Positions 33,556-45,419 of a stretch of DNA of 64,000 nucleotides are shown one piece after another; within the stretch, counting starts at the first letter, position 1; every line of letters starts with the position of its first letter. A program made the translations under genes and the position numbers. Below the pieces are notes generated by a model. The model was not told where the DNA came from, made no database searches, and saw only the letters and a list, made by a program, of their open reading frames with translations. The DNA is from Hermatobates lingyangjiaoensis (lineage: Eukaryota > Arthropoda > Insecta > Hemiptera > Hermatobatidae): NCBI GenBank assembly GCA_026182355.1, contig JAPFBL010000119.1:1684001-1748000 (forward strand), written 5' to 3'.

Positions 33556-33636
33556 ATATATAGTCTCTCTTAGAGACGAGAACAAGGGTTCAAAAAGTGT
33601 TTAATGAAATTTGTATCAACGAAAATCTACTCCCTA

Positions 33637-33726
<90 letters not shown>
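33556..33726 (+). pseudogene. PLE head fragment ending in (CA)n then (TA)n
   Basis: The frame ending at 33640 reads VQKVFNEICINENLLPNYT and then HTHTH, from a (CA)n tract (33640-33687), followed by (TA)n (33688-33726). It is a further PLE family. The element stops one codon before TNI and here abuts CA instead of TA, so the end point and not the TA repeat is the constant. Confidence 0.65.
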
Positions 33727-33728
<2 letters not shown>

Positions 33729-33900
33729 ACAATTAAAAGAAATGGTCCAGCGGACTTTTTTAATTAAAATAAATTCAAAATGAAGGAAACACACAGAAAG
33801 ACACAGACATAACTCGCATCGATATTTCAACCATCGTTGTCAACAGGAGGTGTGAAGAGCGAAGAGTCCCGCAGGAAGGCGCCCTGCGGTGACTCTGCCC
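33727..33900 (-). repeat. Family B hammerhead-like repeat
   Basis: Minus copy of the element at 48670-48840: AAAAGAAATGGTCCAGCGGA..., CATCGATATTTCAACCATCG, then a GC-rich end with GAAGAGTCCCGCAGGAAGG. Its AT end is again at (TA)n. The ribozyme core is mutated (CTGTTGA, and TGAAA). Confidence 0.7.
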
Positions 33901-33909
33901 TGGTGCGTT

Positions 33910-34060
33910 ATCTAATCGGTATTCGGTCAATTTTCTAAGTTCAAAAATGAAACTCTCATTGCCAACGTTTTGATTTATTTTAAAACCATTTTCATAGGCA
34001 GAAGTAAAAATTTATTGACTAAGAGAATAAAATTAACATTATTTAAAAGAACAACACTCT
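33910..34060 (-). repeat. Family C repeat, single arm
   Basis: TATTCGGTCAATTTTCTAAG, then AAACTCTCATTGCCAACGTT and TTTTCATAGGCAGAAGTA correspond to the left arm of the palindrome at 34377-34847. Confidence 0.6.
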
Positions 34061-34167
34061 TAACCAGTCAAAACCTTCAACTAGTCTACAGTCTATAGTT
34101 TATATATGAAATACAGTCTAGTAGAAAGTTTTCAATAACACGTGATATAAATATTCAGGTAACTCAC

Positions 34168-34334
34168 CACAAATGAATGAAATAGGGAAAAATACTGTCA
34201 ATGATGCCAATCTTAATCCAACTTTAAATCAAAATTTATAACCTGCCTACAACTTGTATTCACTGGCTCTCTGACGACGTTAAAACGAAAGGCCTCAGAG
34301 CGACTATCTTTATTCATTTGTGGTGAGTTACCTG

Positions 34335-34375
<41 letters not shown>
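34168..34375 (+). repeat. Family D palindrome ending in (TA)n
   Basis: Outer arms: GGTAACTCACCACAAATGAA near 34162 and TTCATTTGTGGTGAGTTACC near 34314-34333. The + arm goes into (TA)n (34341-34375). A relative is at 52403-52480 in minus orientation. It holds the best-formed hammerhead in the window. Confidence 0.7.
34266..34301 (+). ncRNA. Hammerhead ribozyme motif (family D)
   Basis: Core CTGACGA is at 34271-34277 and GAAA at 34287-34290. Stem I has five pairs, GCTCT (34266-34270) with AGAGC (34297-34301). Stem III is the self-complementary AGGCCT (34290-34295). C34296 is the predicted cleavage base. Stem II is short (GTT/AAC with a C.C or C-G base end depending on register). Every invariant base of the catalytic core is present. 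By-eye fold only. Confidence 0.7.
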
Positions 34376-34376
<1 letters not shown>

Positions 34377-34379
<3 letters not shown>

Positions 34380-34846
34380 ACAAAAGTAAAGTTTATCGGG
34401 ACTCGGTCAGTTCTTCAGATTCAAATTAAACTCTTAATGACAACGTTACGATATTTATTTAAAACTTTTTTCATAGGCTGACGTATAAATTTTGAAACAG
34501 AAAAACGAAGTATTACATTACAAATTATTTTACAAAGAAAAATATAGTCTGTGAATTTCAACAACTCTCTAGTTTGAATGAACACGTGACACTGTGTTCA
34601 CGTGACAGTGTCACGTGTTCATTCAAACTAGACAGTTGTTAAAATTCACAGACTATATTTTTCTTTGTAAAATAATTTGTAATGTAATACTTCGTTTTTC
34701 TGTTTCAAAATTTATACGTCTGGCTATGAAAATGGTTTTAAATAAAAACCGAATCGTTGGCATTAAGAGTTTAATTTGAACCTGAAGGACTGACCTAGTC
34801 CCGATAAACTTTAGTTTTGTTTCTATTCCACGGTCGATACTTTTAT

Positions 34847-34847
<1 letters not shown>
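34377..34847. repeat. Family C long palindrome, arms about 215 bp
   Basis: The left arm from AAAGTTTATCGGGACTCGGT runs to GTTTGAATGAACACGTGAC. The right arm mirrors it from GTCACGTGTTCATTCAAAC to AGTCCCGATAAACTTTAG. The centre lies near 34600, with a further small repeat of CACGTGACACTG. (TA)n flanks both sides (34341-34375, 34848-34896). The arms differ at few positions. There is no ORF. The right arm has CCTGAAGGACTGACCTAGTC, which recalls a ribozyme half-core, but GAAA is absent. Confidence 0.85.

Positions 34848-34896
<49 letters not shown>
34848..34896. repeat. (TA)n microsatellite
   Basis: Right boundary of the family C palindrome. Confidence 0.9.
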
Positions 34897-34899
<3 letters not shown>

Positions 34900-34900
<1 letters not shown>

Positions 34901-36075
34901 GATCTATTATAAGGAACAGTATATCTCGTGGAACAAAAATTTACTCATTTATGAAAGGTTCACGTACTTTGAATAAAAGTCGAAAATTTTAGTTCATTTA
35001 TTCTTTTTTCTGTTAATAGTAATAGTAACTTAATGAATGTTTTAATAAGTATTGCCGATTCCCCAAGTAAGCTAGAAGTTATTTTCAGTAAACACTTTGC
35101 TGAACTCTGCCTTGTTTAACTAATGTATTGTCGACATTTAGATGAGCAAAAATAAGGATCTTATGTGGAGTCACACTCTAGAATTCCAGTCAGTAATTCA
35201 TTTATTTTTTATGATACACGTCTTTGGTAAATCTTTTAAAAAAATTCTGGTACTTATTGCTAGTGTGTATTTTTGTAATAATTATAAAAAAAAATAAATA
35301 TATATATAATTTTCAAGGGTTACTTATCCTCATGACAGAGAAAACAAAGAATTAATGATTGAGTAAGTTGAAATTAAATTGTGGAATAAAATAAATAACT
35401 GTAGAGTCAATGTATGAGAATGTGAGTTAATTTGTGCCGGTTTCTGCTTTTGACCTTGGAAAATCAGGTTCTTCAGTTTCCTGATTAGACAAAATCGGTT
35501 TCCCATGCGTTAAAATGTATAAGTAGCCAGTAATGTCTTGTTTTGTTGAAAGGTTTTTAAAGTTCAGTTATGTTGAAATAAAGTACAGGGATCTGATGTA
35601 AAAGGAGGAAGAAAAAAGTGAAGAGTAGGTCTTTGGACCATATAAATTTATTCTCAATATATTTCAGTTCACACAGAACTGATCTAAGTGTCTGATAAGT
35701 ATAGTTTTTTTACCCAACATGTACATACCACTTTATTGTATAGCAGCAGTATGTGCAATCATAAAATGGTATTAAATATGCACAATGGCTATGGGATAAG
35801 TATTTAAGTTAATTTATAAATTTATACAATAACAAAATAAATGATATAGGAATATAAGTAATAATTAATACCTAATCAGTTAGATTATACTAATTTTACA
35901 ATAAATAGTATAAGATCTGAGTATATTCAGTATAGTGTTTAAATATTTACAATCAGTCAAATTTAATTTGATTTATGAATTAATAAAAGTTTAACGAAAG
36001 TCGTTTAGTAAAAACTCCTGTTTTGTTGGTGGTCATAGTTTACCAATTGTAATTATTCGTTGAATGAGCTAATGT
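34900..36075. other. Intron sequence, nothing recognised
   Basis: AT-rich, no feature supported. Confidence 0.45.
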
Positions 36076-36079
36076 CTGC

Positions 36080-36285
36080 TTCGTTCTTCTATAAGGCAGC
36101 TAAATATTAAGTGGTCATTATCCTGATTATATTGTCCACAGGGGCATCTCGGGGAGGTAACTCATTTGCATGTATACTTATACTTTCCCTAATATATATC
36201 GATATTTATTATCTGTAAAGCAGTAAACATTATACTGATATTTACAGAATTTTGCATGGCCAGTCATGAACTGGGTGATTCTATA
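36080..36285 (-). pseudogene. Non-LTR retrotransposon C-terminal fragment
   Basis: On the minus strand one frame reads ITQFMTGHAKFCKYQYNVY. After a frame change and a stop comes PRCPCGQYNQDNDHLIFSC then LIEERSRH. 'TG(H).F..Y' followed by C.CG...(D)HL(I)F.C....R is the C-terminal zinc-knuckle region of LINE ORF2 proteins of the R1/I/Jockey group. It is broken by a stop and a frameshift and nothing else of the element is found nearby. Confidence 0.65.
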
Positions 36286-36289
36286 GTAT

Positions 36290-39200
36290 GTGTAAAAGCT
36301 ATTTATAAATAAAGGTATGTCTAATCAGTTTGCATAAGTAAAAAATATTTTTTTCATAAGTAAAAAATGAGATTTACCCCCTTATTTTATCATGTTATTA
36401 GATTACGAGAAAAAAAAATTAAGACATTTTTAAAACCACAAGGAAGACTCTAAATGAAGTTTATTTAATTTAATTTAAATGCAGTTCTGCACTAAATGCA
36501 GAGTGAGATAACTATCAACCGTCTCTGCAATTGTTGCAAATGCAAATTCAATTCAACTGCAAATTCAACTGCAGACTTGTAAATAATATTTTGTAGCAAC
36601 AGAACACTTCATATACTTAAGAATTCAATATTGTTTGAATAAATTTACTCATAACTATAAATTTCAAACAACAACTAGAACAATACCAAAGACGAAAAAC
36701 CATATAGCGGGTATTAGAAACAAACCAACAAAATTTCTATTTTTACAAATAGTTTATATTAGAAACAGTTTTTTGCAAATTCACTATTGATCATATCATT
36801 GACCGTTCATGATAAATTTAAAAAAAAAAAAGAAAATTTGTAAATAAAAATTTGTTTTTGATTTGAGTTCTTTTCATTGTTGCTGATCATGTGGGATAAT
36901 TGAGATTTCACTAATTGAAATATGTAACTGTTTTTTTATTATCTTTCATTATTAATAAAAATATAGTAAAACATTAATACAGTAAAGATCATCTGTTTTT
37001 ACATGTCAATTTTCTTTCCGTCTGTCGTATTAAACCACTGAATGAAGTATTGTAAACAGTAGTGAATTGATTAGGATGTTATTTTAACTGGGCTTAAACT
37101 TTCCCGGAAAAATATGATCTGTAGTTATGCCCTGAACAGAGGAATTATATCAACAATTGTATGACTGGGATAAAATGATAACCATAGCAAGAAGATATTC
37201 AAAGGAAAAAATTATACAAGTATAAAGATTACACCCTGACAAAGGTGGTTCTACAATATAAACTTTTAGATATTGCTGAAAATCACAAACTATTGTATAG
37301 AATGATTCTTTATGATAATTTCAAATACAAAGAAGAGTAACATACAGAGAAAAGAAACACTTACCATTGAAAATCCGTCTTCTGTAGAAAAGAGAGGGGC
37401 AGATCAAGCACACCAAATAAGCTACAGCAGGTAACCATGGTAACCTGGAAAAAGATGTTCATAAAGTTTTGAGTTGGTAAAAGTATTTCTTTACTATATG
37501 TGTTCTGTGTGTTACTCTTCTTGGTATTTAAACTTGTGTATGCCTAGTTTGGATCGTTTTTCCCATTTTAAAGTGAATCTTCATCTTAACATGTATATTT
37601 TGGTTTATAATCCGTAATTGTACTAATTTTGACACTTTTAGAGATGGTATAATATACCAATATGTTTATTAATGCTACAGTTCAATGAAGACTATAGTAC
37701 ATATTTTTTTAACTAATTCATTCAAAAATAAATATAGACTTATTTAATGAAAGTGATTAAATACATTTGAATATGTGAATTCCAAGTGACTTTATGTCAT
37801 GACTTTGCACTGGGAATCAGGGCATGATTTGTTGTATCTACTAGATGAAGGAGCCAGTCAAACAGTTCATTCACATGTTGAGAAATGCAAACTTTCCTCA
37901 TACCGTTATGTCTTCTGTTTGAAATGGACAACTGTATTATATAAAGGTGTGAATAGTAGAGTTTCTTGTTTGAAGATACTGCAGGTGTTTCAGTTCTCAA
38001 AAGCATGTTGGCTCATTCGTGTGCATATTAAGAACCAGTTGAAAATAAGAATGATGCAATTCCTGAACAAAGCTGAAGACTCCTCTCACGCACTCATACA
38101 GTTACAGCTTCATTCAATCACCTTTCCAGCTCCCTCTCTCAGTACTCCAATGTGTTTAATTCCATGTTATTAAACAATCAAGAAGTTCTCAAACCTGTTT
38201 AAAAAGTGCTTCTTATAAACACTAAACTTTTACTGCTGTAAACATCTCCTAAGACTGGGCTCGAAGATTGTGCCTGTATAAAGAGGACACAATCATTTGT
38301 CACTGTATTTTTTTTATTATTATTATTTAACGGTGTATTATAGCACTGCGTCTTAAAAAAATATTATACTTCCCCCCCTTCTGTACTAAAGTAACTCAGA
38401 AGTTAGCTTCAACGCCTCTAAGAAGATCAGCCCTTTTGCTGAGTCCTGCGGTAAACGTTTTTTCTATGGTTTCTTAAAAAAGATAATCAAAAACTTCTAT
38501 TGTCAGTTTTTTGTTAAAGCTTGTTTTGTTAATTTATTAAAGCTTGTTTTGCAGTTCTTGTTAATGTTTGTGAGGTTTCAATTGGGTTCATTATGTCTTT
38601 ACGTAAATTAATTTTCGAGCTAGCATAACCTATAGAAAGAGAGTAAACGAAAAAAAGCATATCTCTAAGAAATCATAATTGCAAAAGCCAAAGTGCTTTT
38701 TAATAATATTTGTACTTTAGAAATATGTAAGCTTAAATGAATATCAATATGAATTTATTCGAATGTAAATAAATAACTAACATTAAATTATTTAAAAAAT
38801 TGCACGATGTTAGCATTACAGAGGTTAGTGCACATCATTTTACTATAAAAATCCATCATACCTCGTGAATCATTGTTGTGAACACCTAACCAGTTTGCAT
38901 GTTGTGCATCTTCAACGTTCTCTATGATACCTACTAAGAGGTTTTCTAAGAGTCTTGCTTGAAAATGCACAACGTGCAAAACAGGTTGTGTTACAGCAAC
39001 AACTCACGTGATATGACAGATTTTTACAATAATATTATGATTACAATATTAGTTCGATAAACATTAACATATAACATAAATGTTTACATTTATATAGATC
39101 TACATTACTTCTATGCATTTGATATCTGATTGGTTATTTTATTACCAAATAAAATGTTTCTTTTATTCAGTGCTGTGGTTCAGGTGAAGTTCGATTTTTG

Positions 39201-40800
39201 TTCAGTTTTTAATATCTCACCTTCAATATCTACTATACTAATTTATAGAATTATTACATTATAATAGTATTCTACTATATTTTATTAGTGTTACGTTGGA
39301 TCTACATAAATTGCACAACGCTGTATTAACTGACCTTGACAGTGAACTGAATCACTGAAACTTGTTTGTTTCTTATCGACATTTCCATGAACCTTCTTAA
39401 TGTCTGTTAGAGATACACGGTTCTCAGCTTTTCTACGGTCCTTGTACCTACAACACCTAATCGGAGAAAAACTTTTTTTTTAACGATGAACATCCGTTTT
39501 ATTCAAACCTTTAACGTTTATCATTTATCCAGGGTATTATTCCGTGTACTTGTCTACCTGATTCATAAGTTATTCTGTTGAAAATATTTCTTTCATGTCT
39601 AATGGATTTAGTGTATAGCATGGGAGACCAAAAACTATGGGATTTAATCGTGACCCATCTGTCATTTTAGGTCCGATTTCAATAATATTCTTTCTTTCTT
39701 TTAATACATAATCCAAAAATGAATCTTTAAAAATCTTTATGAATAGGTGTATTATGCCGGCAACTAATATGTATTATGTTTGTGTAAATGGTTCGTGATA
39801 ATGTGTCCATTTTTCACGTATTGTTAGTTCACATGAAGTCAAACAATACAAATGTGTAATATTTCATTGAAAAAATATATCTTCACTTATGATTAAATCA
39901 TCTGAAAGACATTCTTGTTCTAAAAAAAATATTCACTCTTTAGTGTTACCCTTTCATTTATGGATTTTTATGCTTCATGATTTTTCCAGATCATTATTCA
40001 TAAAAAGAAAGTGTAATTCATCAAATAAATATTTTAAATGGAAGTATAACTGTAAGATTTAAATGCTTTCTTAGACAATGATTTGTGTGCATTCCTTATT
40101 GCATAAATACTAAACTAAAACGTACCCAGATCATTGGTATTCCGCTGGGAAAGAATACGTGATATCCTTTGTTACTTGTCGAATCGACAAGGATTTTAAT
40201 ACTCTACAATTATTCATTACTTCAGCAAATTCAAACTGAAGTAATACTTGTACTGTTTGCTTCCGTCCATTGATAAAAAAACTATTTCTGATATAATAAT
40301 CTTTTACCTTCAGAGGATAATTTGTTTATTAATATTACAAATTCAACAAAAGGATAATAATAGACAACAAGTAGAACGCCTAGCTTAACCTGGGTGAAAA
40401 ATAATAATAATGAAATTAACAATTTTCTTTAAAGTATATTATAGTATAGTAGAATAACTAAGTTACAGTGTAAGTAAATTTAAATTTATTAAAATTGAAG
40501 GATCAAATAAAAACTAATATAATTTATACTGGTATATAAAACATGATATATAAATTTACAGTTATATACATAAATTTAGAAAAGAGTCATTTTAGCAATT
40601 ACTATTAATCAGTCCCCCATCCCAATCTTTGAAATTCGTGAAAAAAAAATAAGTCAAATTTTCCATCTCCAGAACAGCGTTAAATTTGAAAACATGAGGG
40701 CCAGAAACATTAGGTATTAATTATCTTAAAGACCTTATTTTCGCCAATAAAATAAAGTGCAAAGATACGCAATATTATGAATCTATACAGATATATATCT
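36290..40800. other. Intron sequence, nothing recognised
   Basis: AT-rich. A 124-codon open frame at 37799-38173 has no recognisable family and average composition. I do not count it as a gene. Confidence 0.45.
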
Positions 40801-40801
40801 C

Positions 40802-40975
40802 TACAAAAGTATCGACCGTGAAGTAAAAACAAGAATAAATTTATCAGGACTCAGTCAGTTCTTCAGGTTCAAATGAATGCCTAAATATGTTAATTAATGC
40901 CTAAATACCAAAGGCATTGAGAGTTTAATTTGAATCTGAAGAAATGACTGAGTCCTGTTAAATTTTATTTTTGTG
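40802..40975. repeat. Family C palindrome, short
   Basis: Left arm GTATCGACCGTGAAGTAAAA, CAGGACTCAGTCAGTTCTTC; right arm GAATCTGAAGAAATGACTGA, GTCCTG. The centre near 40890 is a truncated version of the 34.4-kb palindrome. TATATAT sequences flank it on both sides. Confidence 0.7.
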
Positions 40976-41204
40976 GATTTATATATAAAACAAAATTTCA
41001 TAGTAAAAGTGAAACATGAACGTCCAAACCACAGTAAAAAATCAAACACGATCAAGATTATTCAATCCCAGGGTTGGAATTTGGATTGGGTTTGGACGTT
41101 GGGTTTTGACTCTGACGAAGACCGCTTGTTATGGTTGAAAGATCTGAGTCTTTTTTTCCTATTTCATATTATGGTTTATTAATGTATATATATATATATA
41201 TATA
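40976..41204. repeat. Family A palindrome ending in (TA)n
   Basis: The worn minus arm (GTGAAACATGAAC, CAAACCACAGTAAA, AAGATTATTCAATCCC) is followed by the + arm from TTGGGTTTTGACTCTGACGA to ATTATGGTTTATTAATG, then (TA)n 41185-41204. It directly abuts the family C palindrome. In the + arm the ribozyme core is intact, but the cleavage base is G41146, which should block cleavage. Confidence 0.7.
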
Positions 41205-41626
41205 TAAACTTGTTCGGGATCAATACCTGCACCAAGGAAGGGTGAATATCAAATTTTTTGTACCTTAGGACCTTAAATGACGTTACAGAAAAAAATAGCG
41301 CATCACAAATAAAATTATAATCAACTATGTGTTTTCAGTTTTTCTCTAAAGTTACATTTGTTTTTAAGATATTTTAATCTGCTTTTTGGAAATGAATGGC
41401 AGATTTGCTTTACTGGGTGAGGGTAAACAAAAACTTTAAATAGATTGTTAAATCGTTTTTGATATTCTTATATAGATGTAGAACTAAAATTATTAAGAAA
41501 AACTTTAGTTTTTCATGTTTCAATCAAAGTTTATCAGATAAAATTTCTGTATTACTTAAAATATTCAGTATATAGAAAAGGAAAAATTGGAACCATAATA
41601 TTAAATGCTGTAATATCACTAAAAAT

Positions 41627-42030
41627 GCTGGATCACTAAAAACCTAATACCACTAGCACTCGTCTTATATGAATCAAAACAAATTATAAAACATATGTCT
41701 TCACAATAGTTTTATAATTTTTTAAAAATTTAAACACATTTATTTTACTCCTTATTTCCATAATTAAGAGGGAATTTAAGTATAAACATAGGAATAATAC
41801 AGACAAATTCTTTAAACTCTAAAGTTATTGATTATCTTTTGTTAAAGATGAAATATTGAACTACCTTCCATCATTGAGCACTGGGGTTAATTGTTTTACC
41901 TTTTTATAAAGTAAAAAGGCAAACGCTTTCAGTCTAAACGTCTACATTCCGTTGGTAAGTATGGAATTGTAAAACGACTTGTCGATAAAAGGGCAAAAAT
42001 TACGATCAACTACACTCTCCAACCGTACAC
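41627..42030 (+). repeat. Three-copy direct repeat, copy 1
   Basis: Shares with 43860-44190 the blocks GGATCACTAAAAA, CTCGTCTTATATGAATCA, ATTTTACTCCTTATTT, CTACCTTCCATCATTGAGCA and CAACTACACTCTCCAACC. It carries an extra ~60 bp near its 3' end. No TIR or tRNA-like part; family unknown. Confidence 0.7.
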
Positions 42031-42034
42031 TCCT

Positions 42035-43145
42035 CATATTCTACTGTATAAGTTAATTCTTATTTCACATGTCAATTGTGAAATAGTTCTGCATATGTAC
42101 ATAAAAATAAGAAGTGTCATTGCTTACTTCTGGTGTTTGCTTAAGTTTTGGTGTTCAAGCTTTTTTCAGATTCGTCATATAGACGCGATGTGATAGATAT
42201 GAGGTAATAGATGATGAGCTGCTATAATTAATTTTGTTTAGTTCTGTTTAAAATGAATGAAAGTGCACGTTACGCTACGGCAGCCTTGCAGAAAAACTAT
42301 TCTAATTGCTTTATTCATTATCAGCTACCATTAATTTCATGTATTATGAATACCTGCTACAACGAAAAAATGTTCCTTTCATCGTATACAGCCTGATATG
42401 AATATTGCTGTTTCATCTGACCTTTCTTTGGAATGCCCTTAATGAAGGTAGAAGCAGTAATGATCTAACTGTTGGAGGGCTGTTGTTTTAACACTTGTTA
42501 TGTTTCAAGCAGGTTGAACAAGGCTTAATTACAGACAGCCTTACTACTTGATTATCTTGGCTGACAATGTGAGATCAATCACCTGCTGATGAACCTGAAA
42601 AACCACTTCGTGACACAAACGTGAGATCTATGACCGCCCCAACCTCTTGAGTCCGCTAGCATCCACCTCCTTTGAGAGGACACTGAACTCTTTAGCTTTT
42701 ATTCTAAATGACTAGAGCAATTCCATTAAAAATCCTATTCGACGCATTCTTATCCTGCACTATACGTCATCTACTAACAACTTTATCTTACTCCCTTCTT
42801 GAAAATAATTAATAATAAACAAAATTAATTATTAATATCACACTGGTGCTTGTGCCATCAAAATATCATACGGAAAATAATTTTTTCCTAATTTCAACAA
42901 AATTAATATTCAATTTTTATTAATTTTAATTTTTTTTATTAGGGTCTTAAATATATCACTTGACTTTGCTCATGTTTATAAAATACATAGTTACATTTAA
43001 GGCATACCAAACAATAATTATATCTAAAGATATAATTAGTACATAAATAATTTTTTAGTGGAAATGCTGGCTAAAAACAATAGATTAGTTCTCACACATA
43101 GACTGTAATCGAAGACGATTAAATGATTTCGTCCTTTCATTCTAT
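42035..43145. other. Intron sequence, nothing recognised
   Basis: AT-rich spacer between copies of the direct repeat. Confidence 0.4.
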
Positions 43146-43149
43146 TTGT

Positions 43150-43345
43150 CTCAGTGTTTTTTAAACTCGTTTATTTTACTCTTTATTTTTATAATTAAAA
43201 GGCAATTTTAACTTTAATATGTAAACATAGGAAAAACAGTAAAATTTGTTAAACTGTAGAATTTGCTGATTATGTTTTGTCAGAGATGGAATATTGAACT
43301 ACATTCCTTCATTGAGTTCTGGGTTATTGACAGTGAGGTGCATTT
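43150..43345 (+). repeat. Three-copy direct repeat, copy 2 (partial)
   Basis: Middle part only: CGTTTATTTTACTCTTTATT to ATTGAACTACATTCCTTCAT and TGAGTTCTGGG. Confidence 0.65.
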
Positions 43346-43859
43346 TTTTCATAAGAATTAGGGGGAAATAGCTGAGATCTGAGCATGCTGCAATATGACC
43401 AACTCAAAACCACAAACTATGCTTCCTCCAAGCCGAACTTAAATACAAGTTTTAACACGTAAAATGAGTGTAAATGAAAAATGAAATGAACTGAGAAAAA
43501 TAAGAATAACCTGTAGAAATGAAAAGGGAGCATCATTTTGGGACCAAAACACCTTAACACCTTATACTGATCCTAGAGAAGAGTCAGTCTGGAAATCATT
43601 ACGAATCAAATCAGCCCGGCTAGCACTAAACCGGGCTTGTGCAAAACCCTAACTACGGAATATAAACTTGGTGTCTACCGTCTACAATACCAATACCTAC
43701 AATACATCTACGTCCACAGATACAACAGGGCCAAAATCCCGTTTCTTGGAGGTTGATATTATGGTGTATCTCTTAACAGTTTATCAAACATATGGATGAA
43801 GATCTCAACAATGGTGACTGACTGTGATACTATCTCAGTTGATGAGGCAGTTTCACTTA

Positions 43860-44190
43860 ACTGGATCACTAAAAAGCTAATTCCGCTAGCTCTCGTCTTA
43901 TATGAATCACAATCAAATTATAAAACGTATGTTTTCACATTACTTGTGTATTTTTTTAAAAATTTAAAGTCGTTTATTTTACTCCTTATTTTTATAATTA
44001 AAAGGTAATTTAACTATAAACATAGGAAAAACACAGAAAATTTGTTAAACTCTAGACTTTGCTGATTATATTTTGTTAAAGATGGAATGTTGAACTACCT
44101 TCCATCATTGAGCACTGGGGTTAATTGTTTTATCTTTTTACTTTACAAAAAGGTAAAAATTACAATCAACTACACTCTCCAACCTTATCA
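43860..44190 (+). repeat. Three-copy direct repeat, copy 3
   Basis: Starts CTGGATCACTAAAAAGC and ends CTACACTCTCCAACC, collinear with copy 1. The copies are about 2.2 kb apart from first to last. Confidence 0.7.
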
Positions 44191-44194
44191 GTTT

Positions 44195-45415
44195 GAAAGG
44201 AATAATGAGTGGAAGTGTAGATGATGAAGAAAAGTTGGGTCTTATTCAATGTGAAGATACATTTTGCACAAGAAATATCTTTTGGAATATAGAATCTTAT
44301 AATTACTTCTATAAAAATAAACATTGTTATAGTTTTATAATATTATAATTAAATATTATAATAACAATATTAGATAAATAAAATAATATAATGGTAAGTA
44401 TTATATTATTCTATTATACATGATATCCAGTGTATGGTATTTTCTTTTTAAATATAAAATATGAAAATAACAGTAAATAATTTTAAATTAATAATATTAT
44501 AATATAAAATAATTATAATATTTTAATATAATTTTATAAAATATTACATATTAAAAGCCAAAAAAAAAGGTTAAATTAATCTTGAAGATAGTTGAATTTA
44601 TACAAAGAAATGCGAATGCACTCAATTCAGATTCATTAAACGGAAAGAGATTTTAAGGCAAAATACAATTAGATTAGACTTGCAGGGTGGAACTTGTTTT
44701 AAATATTAATCGGAGTATGTGATTTTTACTTCTAAAAGAAAGAAATTCACCTTTAGCCCCAGTATTTTAGGTCCAGTATTAGCATTGAGTAAGTATTAAA
44801 AGTAACAAATGCACTGGATCTCCTCTAACGAATTGGAATAATTAATATGAGAGAACATATTTTGAATGCTGTAAAAAAATCATAGTTCTAGAAATGATCA
44901 ATTCAATCATGGTTCAGTCTTAACTGTGTTGTTTGATTTTTTGGTTTAAGTAAACTAAATTTTGTAATAACTCCATTGCTGGAGTTGAAAAAAATTGAAA
45001 TACGGTTTTCCAGGTAATCATTAAAACCGTTCAACGCTATACTGGCGTTCCTGTTTCTTTTATTAATAAACATTATCTCTTACTTTCTTTTGCTAATAAC
45101 AATTTAATTTTAAAAGTAAATAAATTATTAAAACAAGTTGTATTGGAATGAAAATAATAACAAACTGAATGAAATGAGGCATGCTTGATGTGAAAGTAGA
45201 GCATCGCTTGTTAGCATAATCAGCGTTTGATTCCCTTAACAATCTGCTATTTGCTTCGCAGTTAGCAGACTTCATTTCTTTCCTCCTAAGCAGTTCAATT
45301 ACAGAATTATTGCATGTCAGAAAGCAGTTTGTATACTTGTGTCTGTCTACACCATAGTATGTTCTATATTATACATACTATACCATATTTGCGTCATCAT
45401 ATATCTTAATGTGGA
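44195..45415. other. Intron sequence, nothing recognised
   Basis: Very AT-rich, notably 44320-44560 with ATAAT-type runs. Confidence 0.4.
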
Positions 45416-45419
45416 GGCA

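Noticed and set aside
34780..34815. Family C as a hammerhead
   Set aside because: CTGAAGG/A and a short hairpin are present, but GAAA is replaced by GATAAA-like sequence and stem III is not clear. Left as a repeat without ribozyme call.
37799..38173. 124-codon + strand open frame
   Set aside because: No motif, ordinary composition for the intron, no regulatory or splice context; length is possible by chance in 64 kb.
38788..38979. Minus-strand 63-codon frame with acidic and hydrophobic alternation
   Set aside because: No homologue known to me and no splice support.
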